A stretch of DNA of 11,265 bases from Byssothecium circinans (taxonomy: Eukaryota > Ascomycota > Dothideomycetes > Pleosporales > Massarinaceae). Below are positions 1-7,546 of this stretch, in pieces. The notes beneath the pieces are model-generated. The model was not told the DNA's origin, ran no database searches, and saw only the letters and a program-made list of their open reading frames with translations. How positions within the stretch are numbered: position 1 is the first letter of the stretch; every line of letters starts with the position of its first letter. A program made the translations under genes and the position numbers. The DNA lies in NCBI GenBank assembly GCA_010015675.1, contig ML977047.1, positions 1 to 11,265 on the forward strand, given 5' to 3'.

Positions 1-96
1 AACCCTAACCCTAACCCTAACCCTAACCCTAACCCTAACCCTAACCCTAACCCTAACCCTAACCCTAACCCTAACCCTAACCCTAACCCTAACCCC
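1..96. repeat. Telomere, (AACCCT)n
   Basis: Fifteen perfect AACCCT units fill positions 1-90, followed by a last unit with one extra C (AACCCC, 91-96). This is the C-rich strand of the TTAGGG telomere used by most filamentous ascomycetes, read from the left chromosome end inward. The array passes straight into the remnant reading frame of the next feature with no telomere-associated spacer. Confidence 0.97.
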
Positions 97-2625
97 TATT
101 ATTATTATCTACGCGCTCTATAGCTTAACTAAGTCTTCTCCCTCCTTATCTACCTTAGCCTCCTCTATCTCCCTAATCTTATCTTGATACCCCTTACTAA
201 ATGACTCCTTAACTACCACCTAGCTAATACTAATAGCCGTGTGCTAGTAATCTAGCGTATATAGCTTAACCCTAAGTCTTTTACCTATCTCCTACCTAAG
301 CGCTCGCGTTAGTTAATCTATCCCCTATAGCCCCTACTTATTAGCCCACACGTAGTTACTAAAGCTGCCGCTAAGCACCTACACTATTAGATACTCCTGA
401 AATAGCTATAAGTATGCTAAGTACATTACCATAACCTACCTAAGCTATAGTAGAAGAAAGCGTAGTACTACCTTTAGCTTATCCTACTATAACTATAACT
501 TATAATAGTGGACTACTATTATTACTTACCTATCTATGATAAAGATATTATGGTCCTATAGTAACCTATTCTAATACTATATTATTATTACTTCTGACCC
601 CTAACCTAGCTACCTAGATGTCATGTGCATGCAGACTATTAGTAGCGTTAAGAAGTAGTTAACTTAACGTAAGTACTACTTTACTTACTTAACGTTCTAC
701 CTACTATTACTTAACTAAAGTGTATAGCCCTGCTTACTCTACTTAGCCTAGGTTAGTATCTACTTAAGCTTATCCTTAAGACTATTATTGCGTTGCTTAA
801 TAAAAGACATGCCTTACTATGTAAATGTGACGTTATTAATAATCTACTCTAGCTTAATAATAAACTAATCCTTAGCCTTTACTACCTAGAATAGCTCCTC
901 CTATAGCATCTACTTAGCTTTAGCTACCATGTCCTAAGCCATCTTGCGGAAATAGCTAATGTAGATTAGTTAGCCATTTAAGTAGAAGATCCTCTTATTC
1001 TTTAACTAGTACGCATTACCTAAGTTACTAGCTATTATTATAACATACTTACTATATGCTAGCAAGCTAATTACCTTACTTATTAGACTATATAAGCTAT
1101 TAGCTAGATACTTCTCTCTTACATGTAAGAAGAGTTCCTAGTCCTTATCCATCTACTTATTATAGTACGCTGCTAGAAGCAGTTTCTCTATGGCAAGCAC
1201 CCTTATGCAGTATACCATGCTAGTGAGTATGTATGAGTAGTTCTTTACCATGCGTAAGTGATTTGCCTTAGCGTTAATGCCTAACATAGTAAGAAAGTGA
1301 ATAAGTCTGCTACTAAATAGCTAATCACCTATAGACTTAAAGATGAATAATATAAGTGTAGTAAGTAATACCTCTAGCTAGGATTCCTAATCATTATTAT
1401 TATTATTATTATTCTTAAGCATCTCTTATAGCGCTACTACTAGCTCCTTCTAACAGCCCTTCTAGTAGAATAGCTTACGTGTATCTTTTATAAGATCTAC
1501 CTCTTCTATATGTCTACTTTAATAGTAGGGGTAGCTATCCCTATTACTATTACTATTACTTCTACTACTGCTACTCCTAGAGCTCTAATTATCTAAGACA
1601 TTCTCTTTATCTACTTACTTACTATCTATATTACTATTGCTATCCTTACCATAGCTGCTTTATTCTATCCTCGCCTGCTTATTAGCCACGATGCGTAGAA
1701 AGTAGCAGATAAACTTAACTATATAGCTAGTGTAGTAGGCCTAACTCTCTAGATTCTATAGTTAGGCTATTAGCTATTAATTAACCTCCTACTACTTTAT
1801 ACTCTAGAGCTACTATCTTATTTCCTATATAAGCGTCTATAGCCTAACTATGCTCCTCTCTACTAGTAGCTTAACTAGCTTTACGGCGCGCTATAGCCTT
1901 ACTTCACCCTAATTAGGTAGTTAGATCTAATGTATAAGATGCGCTAGATTCTACTTTACGAGATACTCTAGCTATCCTATCTACTTGAACTAGCTAGTCT
2001 TATTAGTCTTTATGGCCTCTGCGTCTATCACCTACGCCTCCTCTTTATGCGCCTACGTCATTACCTCCTATTTAGCTAGCCTTGCATGGATGATGTCGGC
2101 CACCTCTTAGGGGATAGATGACGTGCTATTATTAACTACTACGTTAATAATGAAATATCACTGCTACCTATAAGCCTAGAAGAACGTCTGCACCTTAACT
2201 TTTTAGAAAAGCATGCTTATATCACCCCTCTATAGCAACCTATGCTCACCCTTGCAGTGCTTCTATAGCCTATCTAGATTAATTATGATGAAGTTATAAT
2301 CTTCCTTAGTATATTAAAGCCTATCAAGTAGCTCTCCTAGCTCCTTAATTAGTGGACCTAGCGGCGGTAGTAGTTTAATATCCTTAGGCTTCTTAATCTA
2401 CTAGTACCTATAATACTCTATAATCCTCTCCCTCTCTTTACTTACTATGGCATAATAATTACGTAGATACGTGTTTAGATTCTATACACTAGTAGCATGC
2501 TCCTTATAGATAAGTACCTTATACTTATAAAGATACTAAAAGTTTTCTTCTATCTTCTTAAATAATAGTAGTAATTAGGTTTAGCTACCATTTCTCCTAT
2601 AGCGGGTTACGCTTAGTTATAGTAA
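97..2625 (-). pseudogene. Telomere-linked RecQ-helicase-type gene, N-terminal part, RIP-inactivated and cut off by the telomere
   Basis: One minus-strand frame (codon starts at coordinates divisible by 3) reads coherently from about 2620 to 97, roughly 840 codons, with no frameshift. Its many stops are nearly all TAG/TAA, as expected from CAG, CAA and TGG codons under RIP. The first part (about 2560-2210) is an OrsD/DUF3505-like zinc-finger region: a block reading LIYKEHATSVQNL, where the Tyr codon TAT probably replaces Cys TGT, then LQKHCKGEH. A Ser/Asn-rich linker follows, including seven AAT codons at 1393-1413. A conserved block then spans about 1390-97, with stretches such as NYSYILTSMVYCIRVL, MTSRQLGQGSE, VMVMYLAYLQLFQEYL and KESFSKGYQDKI. 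From memory, these match the region preceding the RecQ helicase domain in fungal subtelomeric helicases. No helicase motif is present, because the frame ends at the telomere. The exact start is unclear. Family identity is likely; it could instead be a helicase-less relative. Confidence 0.7.
1393..1413 (-). repeat. (AAT)7 trinucleotide run within the helicase remnant
   Basis: Seven consecutive AAT codons on the minus strand lie in the frame of the surrounding remnant and would encode a poly-Asn tract. A Ser/Asn-rich stretch (alternating AGT and AAT codons, about 1542-1580) lies upstream in the same frame. Both look like a low-complexity linker between the zinc-finger part and the conserved block. 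Confidence 0.8.
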
Positions 2626-2769
2626 TATTACTATAGGTAACTATACGTTCTAGTAGAACTCTATTACTATAAGAGTCTACCCTTACCTTAACTATTACTA
2701 ATGTAAAAGGTAAAGCTATAAGATAGGGGATTAGTACTCTTAATACTACTAAGTAATATTTATATACAA

Positions 2770-3430
2770 AATTTATTAGGAGAACGTATTACTATAGAAT
2801 AGATTAGCCCTCCTATTCCTATGGATTACCCCTATCCACGCCCTAGATTTAGGCTAGTAACCCTAACGCTAGACCTATTCTACTACGGATTAGGCATGAT
2901 CTATTGCGTCCTCTTAGTTAGGCTGCTAGACGTTACTAGGCTAGTTAACCTTAAATAACTATCCTAATTATCCTATACTCTATAACTTCTAGTATTATAC
3001 CCCTTCTATCTATATTATCTATACCTCTACCTAGTAGCCCTTATACTAGTAGCCTCTCTTCCTACTATTCTTCTATTTATGCTCTTTTTAGTAATGTTTC
3101 TACATCTACCTTCTTTCCTAATTAATATACCCATATGACCTATATTAGAGCCTATCATAAAACACGTGTAAATACTCTATAGGCTTAGCTACCCTATGTA
3201 GGATCACTACCTCTTCCTTAGTAGCTACCTATTAATAATACCCTACCATAGCCCTAATAATGTCTAATTAGGTTCTTACTATTAATTCCTTATAGTTGCT
3301 ATTTAAATGCGCCCGCACCTATGACTTTAACACGGCATGGTGGTGCTCCCTACACACAGTAACGCGCTACGCTAGCAAATACTTAAAAATAATATCTAAT
3401 TACTCTATAGTATGTCTGTATAATAGATAG
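2770..3430 (-). pseudogene. Second OrsD/DUF3505-like zinc-finger remnant, RIP-inactivated
   Basis: The minus strand reads as a decayed OrsD-like domain. A hydrophobic lead (LDIIFKYLLA) is followed by RVTVCREHHHAVL, then RAHLNSNYKEL, KPIEYLHVFYDRL and a later KHY*KEHK, where Tyr probably replaces the zinc-binding Cys. The Cys/His spacing resembles the two-part zinc motif of OrsD proteins. All internal stops are TAG/TAA. The frame is the same as that of the downstream helicase remnant, but 2640-2770 shows no recognisable linking sequence. It may be a separate gene, a duplicated domain, or the upstream part of one long gene. The patch at about 3300-3385 keeps several CpA/TpG pairs and is less mutated than its surroundings. 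Confidence 0.5.
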
Positions 3431-3714
3431 ACCTACTATACATACTACTTACTACTTATTCTAATCTAGCTACCCCCTTTTATACTGTAGTTAAGGTTAC
3501 TTAACTAGTGTAATAGAAGTTAGGGTTATTTTATTAGCTATACATGCCTTACTTATAGTTGTAGGTATAAACACTAGCTTAATGTTAGCTACACTACTCT
3601 TACCCTAATTATATTATGAAACTATGTTACATCCTAAATCTAAGACTAGTAATGGATTGCGCTTGCTCTACTACACCTACCTATAAAGTTACAGCAGATA
3701 TTTCTAGCAGTTAA
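3431..3714. other. Gene-free RIP-affected stretch
   Basis: I see no coherent reading frame, RNA gene or terminal inverted repeat here. The part at about 3540-3710 is somewhat less TpA-saturated than its neighbours, with several surviving CpA and TpG pairs, so it may be single-copy sequence only partly reached by RIP. Confidence 0.5.
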
Positions 3715-3900
3715 GGCTTAATCTATTTAATTAAAGCTAGTAAATAGATTAAGCCCCTAGTCTTTAGTGCGCACGGTATATAATTAAATAGATTAAGGGT
3801 ATAATCTATTTACGTATATAATGATAGGTAATAGTTAATAAAATTAAGGCTATCTTAAGTAGTATCTATAACCTCTATAATAATAGTATTAAATAGATTA
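3715..3900. repeat. Cluster of five TAAATAGATTA motifs forming two inverted repeats
   Basis: The 11-mer TAAATAGATTA occurs at 3741-3751, 3785-3795 and 3890-3900, and in reverse complement at 3719-3729 and 3802-3812. The first two copies form an inverted repeat with 15-bp perfect arms (3715-3729 and 3741-3755) around an 11-nt spacer. The next two form one with 11-bp arms around a 6-nt spacer. The pattern could be nested hairpin or small-transposon ends, or a protein-binding array. Confidence 0.75.
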
Positions 3901-4126
3901 TAAGTAAGGATAAAGGATACGTAGAGGATATTAACTACTTTTATTCTAGCAAAGCTAAGCACTTCACTACTATAGCTACTATAGATAGGTTAATTAAGAT
4001 GTACTTTAGTAGTTATAAGGAAATAGTAGCTACGCTCTAAGTTAACTTTTAAGATAATACTAACTAGGTAGCTAAGCTGCTTCTACTAAAAGGTTATAGT
4101 TTTAAAGGCTTAAATTTTAGTAGTAA
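3837..4126 (+). pseudogene. Possible decayed coding remnant, unidentified
   Basis: This plus-strand frame reads about 95 codons with only a few stops, all TAG or TAA. It gives protein-like text such as KAILSSIYNLYNNSIK, KDKGYVEDINYFYSSK and TTIATIDRLIKMYFSSYKE. I do not recognise the family. Absence of frameshifts and RIP-type stops would fit a dead gene or transposon fragment, but TpA-rich DNA can give long chance readings, so this is tentative. Confidence 0.2.
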
Positions 4127-4159
4127 AGTAGTTTTATTTTATTTTCCTTTATTTTCCTA

Positions 4160-4226
4160 TTTCTCTTTTTCTTCTTCCTCTCTTTCCTCTCCTTTCTCTC
4201 CTTCCTCTCCTTCCTTTCCTTCTTCT
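4160..4226 (+). repeat. 67-nt pure pyrimidine tract
   Basis: Positions 4160-4226 contain only C and T, built from irregular CTTCCTCTCC-like blocks, with T-rich flanks on both sides. A homopyrimidine/homopurine stretch contains no CpA or CpG on one strand and no TpG on the other, so RIP has no target in it. That explains why its C content survives inside otherwise C-depleted DNA. Such tracts can adopt triplex structure. Confidence 0.9.
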
Positions 4227-4889
4227 AATTTTTCTATCGTTATACATTTCCTTAGGTAGAATAGAAAATAAAATAAGAAGAATATAATATTATATAAAGT
4301 TTTATTATTAGAGTGCTAGTTATAGATGAATTAGGCCTTAGGGTTAACGTAAATTACTACCCTTAAAACCCTATTTTAGAATAGTAAAACATGTTACTAT
4401 ACTATATTAATTATGAATTAGGCCTATTTTATTACCTTATATAGGTAGTTACCTAGATAGAGGAGGGTAGTACTAAGGCTACTAAGTTAATAGAGGCATC
4501 TATTACTAGTATAAAGGTAGCTAAGGTAGTTATAAATAAGCTTAGTAAGTTAATTAGTAGGGTAGTTAATAGAGTAATTACTAAGGCTAAGTAGCTTTAC
4601 TTTTATAGTTACTATATTACCTCTAATACTAATTAATTTACTACCTCTATTATGTAAGCGCCTATACTATACTAGTAATATATTACCTATCTACTAAATC
4701 TATATATAGCTAGATAAAACTAGGGTATAAGCTTAGCCTATAGTAGCCCTATATTAGCCTTACTATAGGCCCTTGCTATAGTGCTCCCTATACTACCTCC
4801 TAGTACTATAGATATTAGTAGGTAATTTAGTAGTTAGTTAGTAAGTTAGCATTTTAGAATAAGATAGCTCTAAGTACTCTAATAGCTTT
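4227..4889. other. RIP-affected stretch without a recognisable gene
   Basis: The plus strand at about 4320-4850 has a frame whose stops are TAG/TAA and which includes a Lys/Val/Ile-rich run (KATKLIEASITSIKVAKVV). I cannot relate it to any family, and composition alone could produce it. No terminal inverted repeats, RNA genes or splice-supported structure were seen. Confidence 0.35.
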
Positions 4890-5243
4890 AGCTATTATAA
4901 AAACTTTACTTTAGCTATTACTAATAAACTACTAGCACTACTATGCAGCACCTATACGTCGCACTAATTTAGCGATAGTTTATATAGAGAGCGCATATAA
5001 ATTACAGCTAATTAAACGCAAAAAAGGGTAGGTGCAAGGTATTGATAGGTAGCTAAGTAGGGTAGCTAGCTATTATAAAAAACTTTACTCTAGCTATCTC
5101 TTAAAAAACTACCTTTTAATTCTACTACTACTACATAACGACCACACGTCATACTGATTTGGTGATGGTTTTGTATAGAGAGCGCATACAAATTACAGCT
5201 AGCGTAAAAAAGGGTGGGTGCAGGGTATTAATAGGTAGCTAAG
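4890..5243. repeat. Tandem duplication of about 175 bp (4890-5056 and 5068-5243)
   Basis: Both copies begin AGCTATTATAAAAA and end GGTAGCTAAG, offset by 178 bp. They share ordered blocks including TATAGAGAGCGCATA, AAATTACAGCTA and AAAAAAGGGT. Many differences are C/T or G/A, and copy 1 is usually the more mutated: copy 2 keeps GTGATGGTT and GGGTGGGTGCAGGG where copy 1 has GCGATAGTT and GGGTAGGTGCAAGG. It may be the subterminal part of an unidentified transposon or a subtelomeric repeat family. Confidence 0.8.
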
Positions 5244-5281
5244 GGTGTGAAATTAGTGCTACTTTTAGTAGGGTATAATAG

Positions 5282-5372
5282 TACTAGCTAAAGTCACCCT
5301 TAAGGGTAACTTTAGTGTAGATTATTTTTGTTTTCCTTACTAGCTAAAGTCACCCTTAAGGGTAACTTTAGT
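5282..5372. repeat. Two identical 35-bp repeats, each holding a 28-bp palindrome
   Basis: A 35-bp sequence occurs identically at 5282-5316 and 5338-5372. Each contains a 28-bp near-perfect palindrome (5288-5315 and 5344-5371) centred on CACCCTTAAGGGTAA. Its single mismatched pair is C against A, which becomes perfect if the A was a G before RIP. The spacing is 56 bp, so the 28-bp gap equals the palindrome length. The structure suggests fused TIRs or a nested pair of short terminal repeats. Confidence 0.85.
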
Positions 5373-5603
5373 TAACTCTAACCCTATTACTCATGTATTA
5401 TTTTCTCTATAATATAGTTTATTACTAACGTTTAGCTATATATCTATAGTATAAGGTAGGTTTTAGCGACTAATACTTTATAGGTTAATAACTATTTTAT
5501 TACATAAGCTAAGGCTATTAAAATTTAATAGCTATTAGATTATATATATATCTATCTAGGTTTAAAATTTTAAAAGAAAATATTAAGGTTTAGCTTTGTT
5601 ATT
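5373..5603. other. RIP-affected stretch, no gene seen
   Basis: AT-rich sequence with a single CTAACCCTA-like motif near 5377 and no reading frame or repeat structure that I can support. Confidence 0.5.
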
Positions 5604-5751
5604 AAGATAATACTCTTTAGTTTTCATTGCTAAGTAAAAGTAGCTATCTTGGTGGTGTAGCCATCTTTATAGTGCTTTACATTATAAGATAATACTAGTT
5701 TAGTTTTACTGCTAAGTAAGAGTAGCTATCTTAGTAGTACTTTACGTTATA
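5604..5751 (+). repeat. Duplicated orphan right terminus of a pogo-type transposon
   Basis: Two tandem copies (5604-5685 and 5686-5751) begin AAGATAATACT and end CTTTACATTATA or CTTTACGTTATA. The latter matches the outer end of element B read in reverse complement. In copy 1 the terminus is preceded by two 17-bp units, TAGCTATCTTGGTGGTG (5641-5657) and TAGCCATCTTTATAGTG (5658-5674). Copy 2 has only one unit (5723-5739). Element B has the same layout with different unit sequences, so this is probably the leftover end of a related family. I found no left partner in the window. Confidence 0.6.
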
Positions 5752-5781
5752 ATTAATATACTATTATCTTAGCCTATTCTA

Positions 5782-5844
5782 CTAAGCTAGCTAACTAGGA
5801 TGTTAATTACTTAAGGATGTTAATTACTTATAAATCTTAGCACT
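5782..5844 (+). repeat. Element A left TIR, RIP-mutated
   Basis: This pairs with 7473-7535 in inverted orientation. Over the first 50 positions about eleven bases differ, and every difference is a C-to-T or G-to-A change in this copy. It holds two copies of GGATGTTAATTAC (5798-5810 and 5815-5827) at 17-bp spacing. The innermost 13 bp align only loosely. Confidence 0.85.
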
Positions 5845-5871
5845 CTTATATAAAACACGTGTTATCTCTTT

Positions 5872-7437
5872 ATATACTTAACTAAAATAGACACCCATGA
5901 AGCAGCTATATAAGCAGCCATCCATGATCTTAATGCTAGTGTTTTCCTAAGCTAATAAGCTACTACAAAGGCATATAGCATCCTATAATCTATAATCTTA
6001 ACGCGTATATACGGCAGATAGAGTAACTAAACTAGCTACGTATACTAGCAGCAATTAACTCTAGACTAAGAGAAGTTTCTTATATAATAGATATTTAAAG
6101 AAGACGTACGCGCTTTTCCTCCCTCACACGCTCGCGCTTAAGAAATGGCAAACTGAATCTTATAGATGAATAAAGACTGCAGGCCTATAGGTAAGCATTA
6201 GATAGCTGCCTTTCTAAAGCGTAATACACACGTCACATCTATTATAGGTAAAAAGATAGAGGCTATACAGGCTAAGGGAGTAACATAAGAGTAGATACGT
6301 AAGTTTCTTTAGCTCTATAAGAGGCTTCGTACGGAGCTAGGTATATAGGCTAAGGATATGTAGAATATAGATAAGACTAAGAAAGCTATAAGGGTATATA
6401 TAAATATAAAAGTCCTTATAGATAGCTATAAGAGCAAGGCTTATAAGCAGTCACTAGAGAATCGCGAGTAGGCGTTAATAATTAAGTGCGTATTAGCTAG
6501 AAGGAAGAAACTACGCTACATAGTAATATTTAAGGGCTAGAGCCTATAGACTACTTAGTTTCCTATAGTAGTTCTAGACTAGCTTTACATAACCTTATAG
6601 AATAGCTAGACATTTAATGTAATAGGGACTAAGTAGCTACAGCGTATATTTCTACCTAATATAGCTCCCTTACGTAATTATTAAAGGATGTTAATTTTAG
6701 ATGGTTATGGTAGCTACATTAGCCTAAAATTCCTATAGCTCTGTAAGTAGAATAGAATCTAGCTTCTATTTCTACCTCTTTATTCCTCATACGTCCTATA
6801 GCCTCTAGATCTCTTAGTTTTCTTAGTAGTAAAGAGATTCTATTAATACTAGATTTAAGAGCTATCCTACCTTAATAATATAGCACTTATTAAAAAGGAA
6901 CGCTTTATCACGGCCTACTATATAGCTAGATAGGCTACTACAGGCATCTATCCATTAAATATTAAGTGGGTAGTTAACTTATTTTAAGTAGCTTAAAGGC
7001 CTATTACGCTACCTTATTAGAATTAACCTTAACCTGCTAAGAGCTATCTCTCTACCCCCCATGGCCCTCATGATCTCTTTGTAGCTTAGAGAGAGCTCTA
7101 TAGGAATGAGAGTGTTGGCCGCAAGACTCACCAGCTCTTTCAAAAAGCAGGGAAGGCAATTGCAGCAGCGAATATACGCGCAGCGCAGCTAGAAACAGAG
7201 AATAAAAGACTATATAGTTAACTTGAAGCTCTTAAGCCTCCCTAGCCACGAAAGAAGGTTCGTGTTGACCCAAATCAACGCTTTGCAGATATAGATACAA
7301 TCATGATTGCTGTACAGGCCTCACAGCTTCTTAAGGCACAGCGTGATATTGATGCTGAGGAAAAGGCTGCAGAAAGAAGAGCAGCTGAAACAGCAGCTCA
7401 AACGCTTCAGTCTATGTGTACAGAGTGGCAATTGTAA
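5872..7437 (+). pseudogene. Pogo/Fot1-type DD35D transposase, RIP-inactivated
   Basis: One frame runs from about 5872, where ATA may be a mutated ATG, to the TAA at 7435-7437: 521 codons with no indel and many internal TAG/TAA stops. Order: an N-terminal helix-turn-helix region (HEAAI*AAIHDLNAS), a CENP-B/Tc5-type DNA-binding part (FPPSHARA, then RPIGKH*IAAFLKRN), the DDE catalytic domain, and a basic, Glu/Ala-rich tail. The three catalytic Asp codons survive at 6370 (NIDKT, residue 167), 6700 (LILDGYGSY, 277) and 6808 (PLDLLVF, 313). The last two are 35 residues apart, as in DD35D pogo/Fot1 enzymes. The usual DGHGSH motif has both His codons read as Tyr (CAC/CAT to TAC/TAT), a RIP effect. 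The last 190 bp are almost unmutated. The intact enzyme would have excised and reinserted the element at TA sites in the nucleus. Confidence 0.9.
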
Positions 7438-7472
7438 CGAGGTTGAGAGAATAAATACGATTTTTTCTGAGT

Positions 7473-7535
7473 AGTGGCTGATTTCGTGAGTGATCAACAT
7501 CCCCAGGTGATCAACATCCTGGTCAGCTAGCTTAG
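7473..7535 (-). repeat. Element A right TIR, unmutated
   Basis: This is the intact partner of the left TIR. Read in reverse complement it has two copies of GGATGTTGATCAC at 17-bp spacing (7519-7507 and 7502-7490). It retains the CpA and TpG pairs that the left copy has lost, so it shows the ancestral sequence. Confidence 0.88.
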
Positions 7536-7546
7536 ACAAATCTAAC

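Larger units (their letters stand above)
5782..7535 (+). mobile_element. Element A: complete pogo/Fot1-type DNA transposon
   Basis: The element is bounded by 63-bp inverted repeats (5782-5844 and 7473-7535) and encloses one transposase remnant, giving about 1.75 kb, normal for fungal pogo/Fot1 elements. The outermost bases read CTAAGC and GCTTAG. A TA at each edge fits the TA target-site duplication of the Tc1-mariner/pogo superfamily, so the element proper may start just inside 5784 and end at 7532. RIP damage is severe in the left two thirds and nearly absent from about 7250 to the right end. The right edge lies 11 bp from the methyltransferase stop codon, placing the insertion in that gene's 3' untranslated region. 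Confidence 0.85.

Noticed and set aside
97..2625. A RecQ helicase domain within the remnant
   Set aside because: I looked for Walker A (GGGKS-like), DECH-like and TATL-like motifs on the minus strand and found none before the telomere.
4320..4850. A decayed protein gene on the plus strand
   Set aside because: The reading is Lys/Ile/Val-rich and low in information, matches no family I know, and is as expected from AT-rich RIPed DNA; it was left as a note only.
5373..5390. An interstitial telomere repeat near CTAACCCTA
   Set aside because: It is a single imperfect unit with no array; the same short motif occurs elsewhere by chance (for example near 2860).
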